From Membranipora membranacea (lineage: Eukaryota > Bryozoa > Gymnolaemata > Cheilostomatida > Membraniporidae): a DNA stretch of 64,000 bases. This document shows, one piece after another, positions 27,701 to 36,826 of the stretch. The number at the start of each line of letters is the position of its first letter. The first letter of the stretch is position 1. The notes under the pieces were generated by a model that was not told the origin of the DNA, searched no databases, and worked only from the letters and a program-made list of their open reading frames with translations. Both the position numbers and the translations under genes were made by a program. The stretch spans positions 1,862,001-1,926,000 of the forward strand of contig OU612075.1 of assembly GCA_914767715.1 (NCBI GenBank), read 5' to 3'.

Positions 27701-27811
27701 ATCGAAATACCTCCAGGAATCATCAGGACATTTACACTCTCCTACGTCAGCGCGTAATGATCTCGACAAGATCAGAAAGAGAGCAGCAGATAAGAGGAGC
27801 TTTCCCAGCAT
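21757..27811 (-). CDS. Secreted C-type-lectin-like/PAN protein A, eight exons, frame broken in exon 3
   Basis: Exons in transcript order are 27811-27544, 27212-26982, 26085-25878, 24557-24370, 24127-23889, 23106-23036, 22621-22355 and 22055-21757 (TGA). The phases match those of gene B exactly. The ATG was chosen because a hydrophobic signal peptide (MLGKLLLSAALFLILSRS) starts there and it aligns with the start of gene B; an upstream in-frame ATG is not shared. The layout is signal peptide 1-21, C-type-lectin-like domain to about 155, an unassigned region, and a PAN/Apple-like cysteine module near the C-terminus (SCAYHCIKLSDDC). Ignoring the exon 3 defect it would encode 589 residues. Exon 3 is 208 nt against 207 in gene B because a G run has six Gs (26038-26043), which leads to a stop after about residue 189. 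It is either a recent pseudogene, a lectin-only short form, or a sequence error. Confidence 0.8.
22808..22870. mobile_element. Fragment of the SINE tail
   Basis: The words TTCTCAATCTTCGGACACAG and CACGATTTTAACCCACA match the 3' tail of SINE copy 3 near 35325-35370. The tRNA-like head is absent. It lies in intron 6 of gene A, between exons 7 and 6. Confidence 0.5.
23478..23761. mobile_element. Palindromic MITE-like element with nested inverted repeats
   Basis: The outer arms begin GACTACCCAAAG and end CTTTGGGTAGTC, and matching continues inward for about 60 bp with small differences. An inner perfect 20-bp inverted repeat lies at 23541-23560 and 23591-23610 (TTATGATGTCACAGTCTCCC and its complement). 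It is in intron 5 of gene A. I could not define a target duplication, so the superfamily is open. Confidence 0.65.
25378..25550 (+). mobile_element. Possible second tRNA-derived SINE type
   Basis: TATAGTGGTTAAGATCGTTG resembles an A box, and CTCAGGTTCGTCCAGG about 40 bp later resembles a B box. A tRNA-unlike tail follows. The head differs from that of the main SINE family. It lies in intron 3 of gene A. A second copy would be needed to confirm it. Confidence 0.4.
26125..26336 (-). mobile_element. tRNA-derived SINE (copy 2)
   Basis: This has the same head and body as copies 1 and 3, in reverse orientation. The B box side reads AAGATTCAAACCCAAGACCT and the A box side CTAATCAATTGAGCTACC on the plus strand. 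The body carries CTCAATTTGCAGACAAGTCC and AGCACATCTGGGG. It sits in intron 2 of gene A, just upstream of exon 3. Confidence 0.75.
26813..26850 (-). pseudogene. Remnant duplicate of the 3' end of gene A exon 2, with its donor site
   Basis: GCTTACCTGAATTTACTATG and TCACAAAAGGTC repeat, with a few changes, the exon 2 end and donor at 26977-27010. Only about 35 bp is recognisable. It lies about 165 bp further into intron 2, so it looks like the leftover of a local exon duplication. Confidence 0.55.
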
Positions 27812-27949
27812 GCCACAAACCGAAAACCTCCTCAGTAGATCAGGAAAACATTTGAAACTAAGGAAATAGCAATAGTTATTTTCTATCAAAACTGGACGAA
27901 CCATCGCTAGTGCCTTCACTTTCTACCCCGATGGTAGATTTTACCTGTC

Positions 27950-27957
27950 CTTATATA
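27950..27957 (-). promoter_or_regulatory. TATA box of lectin/PAN gene A
   Basis: On the minus strand the sequence reads AGGTATATAAGGACAGG, with the TATA element 139-146 bp upstream of the ATG. Gene B has the same core, GGTATATAAGG, at an almost equal distance. Confidence 0.65.
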
Positions 27958-28177
27958 CCTAAGAGCTGATAGTTGTTGTACATTATTATGTTGACAACAA
28001 TGATGTTGATTATCATAAATTACTATAGTTCTGTATTAAAAAAAAGTCAATAAAATGTAGGTCGCTGATCCTTAGCTAATTTGTTGCCTCTGATATGATC
28101 GGTTTTTGCTTGGGAAAGAGAGCCAATACCAAGTCACAGACATTTATGAAAACGATATGAAAAACAGGATTATTTAA

Positions 28178-28296
28178 CAATCACTATAATATACTTTATG
28201 TCTATAATATACTATATAATGTACTTAATAATATACTATATAATATACTATATAATATACTATATAATATACTATATAATATAATATATAATATAC
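28178..28296. repeat. AT microsatellite, unit like TATAATATACTA
   Basis: Repeated TATAATATACTATATAATAT words run for about 120 bp in the intergenic region between the divergent gene pair. Confidence 0.8.
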
Positions 28297-30665
28297 TATG
28301 ATATACTGATAAATAGCAATATACATTTTTTAACACTCACTTTCAGGAAAGTACCATCTGACATTGCATTGGCTCTTCCCAACCCACCAGCCAATCAGAG
28401 CTAACACAATGGCTAGCTGGTCTCTTATTGCTGCAGCATTGAAGGTTACGTTAACGTCTTTGTGTTGTCATATATGTCAGTCCTGAGCCCTTGACATGGA
28501 GATTGTCAACAATTATACATGCACTGGTCCTGTCAAGCCCACTTTCTCTGATCGATTGGTTATAATGGTATCTGTAAACTTTCCAGGAAAACTATTTACC
28601 CGTATGAATAAATTATTATCAATATGAAGAGTTATGATGATCATATTTGTGTGTAGTAAAACAGACATGACTGCTATTGTCAGATGAATGTACATTGGCT
28701 AACTGATGATACGAGGCAGGCAAAAGCTTCCTCAAAGAGTCTGTAAAATAAAATCACAATAGTTCTGAATAATGGTATTTACGACCTCATTTTACTGGTT
28801 TTATTATTTTCCTTTCAGTTGATATTGGTTCCTTTTCATATTTAAAATAAATGTATCAGCTCCAAAAAATGTTTGTTGTAAGACTCGAACCTGGTCTGTG
28901 TCAAAGCAGCAGGCTCCATTTTCCAAACTGATGAAAAAGGCTGCAAAAATAGCCTCAAAACATCAGTGATATAAAAACGGCTATCAACATGTCTGACACT
29001 AAATCATCCATGGAACTGGTTCTGATTGAGGTTGATCACTAATGGACGCAACAACCCTCTTCTGATGATTCGGTTCGACAAGTATATTTGAAGACTTTCT
29101 AGTATTTAGTAATCTAATGTTAGAAGTTATCCAAATTTGAATTGATTTTGTATGCAATGTAAAAGACCAGTCCTCTCCAAGTGGTCTCTGCTCTTTCCAT
29201 CCTGATGATAAATGAAATGAATATGAAATAAATTAATATCTTTCTTGATGGAGGTTTCAGAGAAACAGTTAACTTGTAAATTGATTTTTTCAGAACATCA
29301 CCCTTGACTTTGTCAAGCTTGCTATCAAGTCCTCTGATGTTCAACTGAGCAATTACATAATGACATCTAAGGTTTTTGATGTAAGGAGAAAACTTTTTTA
29401 TCATAGCAGTATTATGTAGTTGCTTACTAACAGTAAAAACCGGTTTGATAAATAGGCTTGCATATATTTACCATGAAATAATTATGAACCGTATGTTCAT
29501 ATAGAGCATGTCATTGTTTGTTTTTTCCAGTTGTTGCAGTATATAGAACGACAGTTTTCACTATTTCAGCTTCTAAATAAGTTTTGATGAGCATTTATCT
29601 TTATTTTTTGCCTTCCCTTTTTTCATTTGTATATGCATATATTAGCTATGGTAGCTGTAGGTTTTGGATAACAATTATCGACAGGAAATTACCTTAAAAT
29701 ATAAATATTTCTTAGGGCAATAAATAATCCATTCGTTTAATTTTGTATGTACAAATTGGTTTCAACATTACTCATGTACGATTGGCTATTATGCCTCATC
29801 TATATACTGCAGTATGGATCACGTAACTCCAGTCTGCAGCAGGGATCTTTATGGACCAAGAAACTTCAGCCTGCATGCATCACATGGCAGTCATAGCCCC
29901 CCTAAATCCACTTTCCGGGTAATTGCAGTGTTTAGGAAAGCAAAAAACAACACCTGTTCATATCAAAGCAATCTCATTGTAATGAAGAGAAAAACTTAAT
30001 ATACTGCTCAACCATAGACTCCAAGTATGCAGTGGAGGCAGTAAGCTTAGAAATCATATCCAATCTCAAGTGATCTATAATTATAAGACACTTTTGGTTG
30101 ATAGCTCTCTTTATTTGTTGCTCCTCTGCTCTTATTCTTACGCTTTCTGCAGGGGAGATAAACCCTGGATTTACCAAATAGTCAGCTCAGACTATACGGT
30201 AGCTATATCATCAATTTCAGCACATAAATATGTATATGATTACATTAACTTATCATTTGCCATCATTATCTCCAGATGTTCTTGCTGCAGTACAGAAAAA
30301 AAAAATATTATGATCAAGAAAATATATCAAAATTGAAAGTCATGATTTTAATTTAGAAAATCCCATTTGCTTTCTTGGGACTGTATATTTTTTAAGTGGA
30401 CGGATGCATGTATAAGAAGTTATTGACCAAATTTCAAAAGCAATTTCCCAACAATGGCAGTCACGGAGATTATACCAATCTACTGACAGAAATGGAATCG
30501 CAATTGTTTTAATGTCACATTCATTTACCTAAGAGCATTCTTAATACAAGAATCAGGAAAATGAATTCACGTGTTATTAATTTTTTTCAATAGTTTTTAC
30601 CTGTATATAATGATAATCGATATTTTTGTTATTATAACAATGATTTTCTACTACAGACTATTCGG

Positions 30666-30673
30666 TATATAAG
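30666..30673 (+). promoter_or_regulatory. TATA box of lectin/PAN gene B
   Basis: TTCGGTATATAAGGTCCAGG gives a TATA element 125-132 bp upstream of the ATG, with transcription expected to start near 30695-30700. It shares the GGTATATAAGG core with gene A. Confidence 0.65.
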
Positions 30674-30797
30674 GTCCAGGAACACCTAGCAGAATTTAAC
30701 AAGCAACAAAGCTGTCTTTTATACAGATAAGATTACTGACTGCTGATTTCATATTCAAAAAGTCCATTTGAAGTACCAAATAGGTTTGCATTGCAAG

Positions 30798-33700
30798 ATG
30801 CTGGGATTACCACTCATTGCCGCAGCTGTTTTATTCATGATCCCATCATCATCCAGTGCAGAGAAAGATGAAGGCGGCTGCAAATGCCCTGATGATGATT
30901 GGCGGTACTTTGAGAATTCATGCTATTATTTAAATAATTTTCCAAGCTCATACACATCTGCTCGTATTTGGTGTGAGGATATAGGAGTTGGACACCACAC
31001 ATCTGCCATTACTTCTGTCAAGTCACCAAGAATTCTCAACTTTCTAACCAACAGGATGCAAGCTGAAGGAGGTAAGATGAGGGACTATAGAGCTATGATA
31101 GTAGAGAAGCAGTATATATCAAATTCTCCTTGTGAATGACCAAAAAAGAAATCATGTTAGGTTTATCTATAAAACAGCATATCTATAACAGCGCTTGACC
31201 CATGGTTTCTAGATGAAGACCTGTGTGTTGTGCAGTGGTATGCACACCACTGTATATTGTATCTCTTGCAGATGGATACATCATTTAATTTTAATTGTAT
31301 TTTGGACCAAGAGTGATGTAATTTGCTCATGGTGCCAGTTATCAAGAAAGATAAAGATAAAAAATGGCTGGATGAAGTGTATAGACAGTTTTCTGAGCTC
31401 TGATTTAGGCCTCAATTCGGAGTTGTCCTCTCTCCAGTTTGGTACTTTTAACCCACGCCGCATAGGAAAACCGTGCTGAAAAGAGGGTTATCTTGATAAC
31501 CGCTTATAACAGGAAAGAAATTATTTTTGATTCAGAATCTGCAGCATTAAAAACTCATATGAAAATTGTTTGGGAAACAATTTCAGTATTTGGATAGTCA
31601 ATTATAGCATTTTCTGCCTGTTTTACGGACAATTTGGCAGACTTGTTTATGATTTTCGTCACTAAAATTAAAATTGATCAATATTCAAGCCTCCAATGAT
31701 TTGGAAACCCTGTCTACAGGGTTTTCAATGGTGCAGACTCTGAATAAAAACTCATTTTTATCCTAACATAAGCGGTTTTTAAGATAACCCTCTTTCAGCA
31801 GGTTTTTCCTATGCGGCATGGGTAACAAGTACCAAACTGGAGAGAGAACAACTTTGAATTGAGGCATAAATAAGAGCTCAGAAAACTGTCTATTAAGAGG
31901 TGAAAAATATTGTTTCATGTAAAAATAAAATTGATTTTCCACCAGAATATCCCTGCGAATCCCTGGCCGAATAATATATCATTTGTACTCTTTTGACTTG
32001 ATGTAAAATTTTTGATTGCAAAACAAATTGGGTTAATGCCTTTAATCTATGAAACAAAGAAGAAATTTTCTGAACCCTTTCGCTGTTCCTTAATAACAGT
32101 CGATCAGGCGTACATAGGAATATACAGCACATCACAGGATAACACATATAGATGGGTGATAGACCGATCCGAGCTGGTATTTCAGCCTCCCTTCATTCGT
32201 GAGGATGACCCACATGGAGATTCTGAACCCTCACAGTACGGAAATCAAAGTGGATTCAAACTTGGAGCGGATGGAAATGTATCACGCAGTGCTGACTCTG
32301 AGAGACATGCATTCCTGTGTCAGCAAATGCTTAATGAGACTTCTTGTGACACAGTAAAATCAGGTAAACATCCTTACAAATCAGCAGGATACAAATATCC
32401 AATTACCAAAATTATTTCCCAAACTATGTCCCTGTCAGTTTTCAATGTTGCAGATTCTGAATCAAAAATCATTTATATCCTAACATAAGCGGCTTTCATA
32501 ATAACCCTTTTTCAGCACGTTTTTCCTATGCGGCGTGGGTTAAAGGTACCAAACTAGGAGGACAACTCAAAATTGAGGCCCAAATCAGAGCTAAGAAAAC
32601 TGTCTATTATATTCAATGTAATATATGATATGATATGAAAAACTATTTAATCTCAATAGATTCCAATTGGTGAAAGCCTAATTTTAGTAATATTTAAATG
32701 TGTTAGGAGTTGGCTTAGGGGATGAATTGCATCATGGCGCTAAAATGTAGAAACAGCATCTTTTTTTTTCAGAATGCGTCAACAATGTGATTGAGAACAC
32801 TAAATTAAACTCAAGGAAGCTGGTTATGACAGCAGGTTCTGTTGATTCAATCGTATCAGTTGGTCATTTGAATCAGGGAAATGGCAGTAGAACATTGGCA
32901 GCCATCACTAAAAATAGTGATCTCTTTATCCTGGAGAGCGGAGTTGAGGGAAGCTTTTTGCTCAACATTTACAGTACAGGTAATCTTTTTAACTTATCCT
33001 CACTAACTCAAATTTCAAAAAGATCTCACAGGTTGCTTGTTTCTTTTAGTTGTTTGTTTGCCTTATCACAGCTGCCCGGCAGAAAAATTAAAAAGTTTTT
33101 TGTATTTTTCTTTTAAAAAAAATATTTTGCCTAGCTTGTTTTCCAGCAGATTGGCATAATAACTAGATGTATTAGTGGACTTTGTCTGACTTCTGATTTA
33201 CATGAATTTTCTTACTACTATACCGTCTATAGTGCTACACAGATTGATGGTGTACATGAAAATTTATGAAGTTGGTAGAAAAGCTCAAGATCAATTTCCT
33301 AAGCTATCTTTATCGCTACCATGAAAGCTATTATCACAACAGCCAATACTTTCATCAGACTGAAATAACGTTACATTGTGACAAGTCATGTGAACTGAAG
33401 GGAGCCATCAAAACAAACAAATTAACAAAATCGAGAGGAGCTTTTTTTATCTGGGTATATCTCAGAAAGTTATGCGCATCCATCCTCGAAACTTCACAAT
33501 TTGTAATTTGAGACATTGATGGATATAATGTGAAAGTAAGAAGGTCATTGATCAATTAGCTCAGAAGTTATGGGTGAAAACCATGCAGACAAGCATGATG
33601 GTTCTACGGTAGTGAACAAAACTAGAGATCATCAGTCTGCTAGAAGAGAACAAAAATAATTTATGCACAGTTTTTTTTCGTTCTTAAAATTTAGTTACAA

Positions 33701-36700
33701 TATGCTCCTGGTGAAAGAGCGATTATCAGAATTTCTGATCTCACAGTTATATTTGTCAAACGCTTGCCATATTTACCGTCATGTTTGGTTTACACCCGCT
33801 CCATCCCTTTAATGGTAAGCCTGAGGCTATATCCTTGTTTACAGCTTCGACTACTTATGCCTTCCGTCAAAATGGTGAGGTTTTGATGGCATATACATCA
33901 TCAGCCGGCGCGCTCAGATTGGTGAGTCTGACTATTAGTGGAGATACATATAGAGTAACATCTGACTACGATTTCAGTTCATCGGCGGACTGTGCATTCT
34001 TTGCTCACTGCCAAACAGGAAGGAGATATCACTCAACAATCAGCGTGAGAGTTCAACTTTCATATAGATCGTGTGATAATTAAAATGCTGGAATCTGAGA
34101 GAGAAAGTCAGATTCCTGTTTGGGACCACTCCTCCACAACCTTAAGCAAATATTACTATTACATGGGTCCCTAGATCCCTTTGATTCAGCTGTCCAATGA
34201 CAGCACAGCAGGCATGCCTAAAGCAAAGAGTTTTTGACTTAAAATCATTTTTTTTCTCAATAGACAGTTTTATGAGCCTCAAGTGTGGTGCTATTTAACC
34301 CACACAGTATAGGAAAAAGGAGCTGAAATTCGCTTATCTTGAAAACCATATATGATATAATGAAAATTGTTTTTTTTTCAGCATCGGCATCATTGAGAAC
34401 TGTCTATTCTAATGGACACCTTGCAATATTCAAACCGATACAATTCAGATATATTATTGATTCCAGATGTCAACGCTGCACGCCAAGGATATGCTGATAC
34501 ATTTCACTTATCTTACTTTCCACGGGAATCAGTTCAAAGCCTTTGGAATCATTCATCTTGACTCCTCCACCTGGACACCCCTTCAAAGTTATCTAGATAT
34601 GGGAAAGTCTTTACATATGACAGCATGGAATGCTTCACATATAATCTTAGTCAGGCTTGCACCATTAGACTATGTGATGAGGTATGTATTGCATTTTCAT
34701 TTATATTGCAATGTTCATGCGTTGTTTCAATGGACAGAAATAAAGAGGAGAGGTATACACTCGAGGGTGCTGGGGGCCGGGGGCTGGAACAGTCATCTCC
34801 TACGGCACCAATCGCCTGGCAGTGAATAGCAAGCGCGCTAACCAATTGCACCATCTCGCCATCTCACCATCCCTACTGATATAGAGCAATTCTGTCACAT
34901 ATATATACATACATCAACAGAAGAAATCTACACCAATTTTTAAATAAAGATTTCACTTTCACTCCTTGTCTTAGCAGTCTGAATGTGTTTGTGATTTTTG
35001 CCATGATCATCTTCATAATGGTCAGTGAGCTTAAAGAGTTAGAGGAACTCCTTGGTGAGCTAGACTGAATCATCCAAATCATAATACCGTAATTCTTTCC
35101 CAATTCCTATCTATTTTTGCATTGAGGAAGGAGTAGGAGGTAGCTCAGTTGGTTAGAGCGCCTGCCCTTTAACGCGCAAGCGTTGGAGCTCCTGGGTTCG
35201 AATCCTGCTGCAGTCTACTGACTACTGGGCTCATATGAGGCCCCAGGTGTGCTCCGACCTGCCTGCAAACTGAGAGCAACTTGGCGCCGAATATGGCGGC
35301 CGCGCCCTTAAGGCACTAATATTTCTCAGTCCTCGGACGGAGACAACACTTGCGATTTTAACCCACATTAACCCACACAAATACAGAGTAAATATAATCT
35401 AAGAAGATCCATTGTGTTATTTCAGGATACTTTTGATAGATAAAGAAAATGGAACAGATGTTACTTTGATAGCCAAGTCTAAGAGCCTGTCAAGACAAGG
35501 TAAATGTGGTACAGACCACCTAGGAGGGTTGCGTCAAGATTCTGACATGACTAGTATTCTATGTGCTTAGATGGCTGCAATGCGAGTTAGTGGCATTACA
35601 TTATCAACGGTCCAGTGGAAATGGGTTGATGATAATGTAATGCCACTAACTCGTGTTGGAGCCTTCTGAGCACTTAGACTACATGACTAAAGATAATAGG
35701 GATTTATGTGATCACTCCAAGAATGTAGCTGCAGTGTTGTTATTTGGAGGGGGGCGGGGCAGAGGTTCCCTAGCTGTTGGGAGAATCATACTGCTTTTAA
35801 GAGCTTACTCCTCAAGGCATTTACCTCCAAAGGAGTTTAATCCTTGTTGTTAGTGGGAGGAAGATGCGGACAAAATTTCAGGAGGCTAGATATCAATTTC
35901 GAAGACAGGGCTATGATGGAACAGTTAGGGCCAGAAGTTAAAATTGAAATGACGGTTGAAGGAGGTTTATGACATCAATTCTTTGGCGATAGAAAAAACA
36001 AAATAGATGAAGTCATTAGTCATTTGTAAATGTCATCTCATCACTCTGTGGCACTGACACTCTCAATTACTTTAAGTTTCATACCTCGTTAGACCAATAA
36101 GTCTTTGAAACTTCTGTTTTAGCGGATGGAGTGTTCTCGTCTGAGGAACTACTGCCTTTTTACACCAGGATTTTTTCCATCGCAGCTCTGAGTGCAAACA
36201 ACACTCTATTCATACTGGTTGATGATCCCGTTCCACTTGTTAAAGTTGTTGATTTTGGTGCTGGCCTCATCACAACGATCGGGAAATGCACTGAGAATGA
36301 AGCTAGACAATGGTTCTCTGCAGATAGCAAATTGGTCTCCCTTGGCTCAAAGGTTTTCACCACCAAAGGCACTGAATTATATGAACTAGGTAAGTATACA
36401 CCGTAATGCTTCTGAAGAACAACATTTTGAATCATCTGACCACCTCTGCTGAAGTATTCTATACAGCCATTTCCTTGCAGTCTGTTGTGCTGTCACAATA
36501 CCAATCCTTATGATTTTAATTTTTTTTCAGAATCTGTGACTCACCAATTGGAGGCTACCACATCTGAGCCTAATTCAGAGATTTCAACCCCTCGCCACTA
36601 TCAATTCTATGAAGTTTCTAGTTTCGGATGGACCATCTTCATAATAAGAGAGATGCCTTCTATGGGTGTCAGAAGCTGTGCTTATTATTGCATCAAGCTG

Positions 36701-36826
36701 AGTCATGATTGCCTAGGCATAGGTACGACTAATAATACTGATTTCGGAGCTTGCCTTATACTTTCACTTGAAAATCTGCAAATGGAGCTTATGCAGATTT
36801 ACTCTTCATCCAACTTCATGTTATAA
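30798..36826 (+). CDS. Secreted C-type-lectin-like/PAN protein B, eight exons, intact
   Basis: Exons are 30798-31071, 32100-32363, 32773-32979, 33845-34044, 34467-34681, 35426-35499, 36123-36389 and 36531-36826 (TAA). All borders are GT-AG, the phases join, and the total is 1797 nt (598 residues). Layout: signal peptide about 1-21; C-type-lectin-like domain 28-165 with long-form N-terminal cysteines (CKCPDDDWRYFENSCYYL), a WCEDIG helix cysteine, YIGIYS in place of WIGL, YRWVID, and the closing HAFLC. The second disulfide pair and a WND motif are missing, so ordinary calcium-dependent sugar binding is doubtful. Residues about 180-500 are rich in alternating hydrophobic strands (LAAITKNSDLFIL, FKAFGIIHLD, NNTLFILVDDPV) and match no family I know; a beta-propeller or beta-sandwich is a guess. 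Residues about 520-585 form a PAN/Apple-like module (C550, C554, C561, C575). It is presumably secreted, perhaps in recognition or adhesion. I do not recognise a named orthologue. Confidence 0.87.
31382..31892. mobile_element. TIR element, full copy, in intron 1 of gene B
   Basis: TAGACAGTTTTCTGAGCTC at the left end is mirrored by GAGCTCAGAAAACTGTCTA at the right end. The inverted match goes on for about 190 bp (for example CCAGTTTGGTACTTTTAACC and CCGCATAGGAAAA, then ATAACCGCTTAT). The ends are compatible with a TA target. No transposase frame is present, so it is non-autonomous. Copies 2 and 3 lie at 32405-32606 and 34261-34406. Confidence 0.8.
32405..32606. mobile_element. TIR element, right half, in intron 2 of gene B
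   Basis: From about 32410 to CTGTCTA at 32606 this follows the right half of the 31382-31892 element (ATCCTAACATAAGCGG, TTTTTCCTATGCGGCGTGGG, GTACCAAACTAGGAGGAC). The left half is missing. The element begins only about 40 bp after the exon 2 donor. Confidence 0.75.
33228..33441. repeat. Dispersed repeat, inverted partner of 40643-40849
   Basis: The block from TATAGTGCTACACAGATTGA to ATCGAGAGGAGC matches the reverse complement of 40643-40849 over its whole length with scattered changes (for example AAATAACGTTACATTGTGAC and AACAGCCAATACTTTCATC). One copy is in intron 3 of gene B, the other in the PRPS gene. Confidence 0.75.
34261..34406. mobile_element. TIR element, internally deleted copy, in intron 4 of gene B
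   Basis: It begins TAGACAGTTTTATGAGCCTC and ends GAGAACTGTCTA, with AACCCACACAGTATAGGAAA inside. It is about 146 bp, an internally deleted relative of the 31382-31892 element. Confidence 0.7.
34745..34862 (-). mobile_element. tRNA-like repeat fragment
   Basis: On the minus strand GAGATGGTGCAATTGGTTAG followed by CGCGCTTGCTATTCACTGCC looks like a tRNA A-box region. No clean B box follows. It is probably a decayed SINE of another type, in intron 5 of gene B. Confidence 0.4.
35132..35370 (+). mobile_element. tRNA-derived SINE (copy 3, best preserved)
   Basis: GTAGGAGGTAGCTCAGTTGG then TTAGAGCG gives the A box, and TGGGTTCGAATCCTGCTGC gives the B box. The body reads CTGACTACTGGGCTC, CCCCAGGTGTGCTCCGACCT, GCCTGCAAACTGAGAGCAAC and TTGGCGCCGAATATGGCGGC, with a tail CAGTCCTCGGACGGAGACAA and GATTTTAACCCA. 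It lies in intron 5 of gene B. Confidence 0.85.
35554..35681. mobile_element. Hairpin element related to 9899-10039
   Basis: The arms meet around GTGGCATTACATTATCAAC, and the flanking word CATGACTA occurs at 35546-35553 and 35682-35689. The arm order (TAGT..TAAG.GCTCA.. then GGCATT.CATTATCA) is that of the 9899-10039 element. The arms carry several mismatches, so this copy is older. It lies in intron 6 of gene B. Confidence 0.65.

Larger units (their letters stand above)
27812..30797. other. Shared divergent promoter region between genes A and B
   Basis: About 3.0 kb lies between the two ATGs and 2.7 kb between the two TATA boxes. It holds an AT microsatellite (28178-28296) and a half copy of a dispersed repeat near 28375-28412. 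No coding exon is recognised. Short open frames are present but have no family resemblance. Confidence 0.6.

Noticed and set aside
27812-27919. Upstream in-frame ATG of gene A as the true start
   Set aside because: It would put 36 extra residues before the signal peptide, and gene B has no matching extension.
35134-35206. Functional tRNA gene
   Set aside because: The A and B boxes are good, but the same head plus a shared non-tRNA body occurs three times, which marks a SINE.
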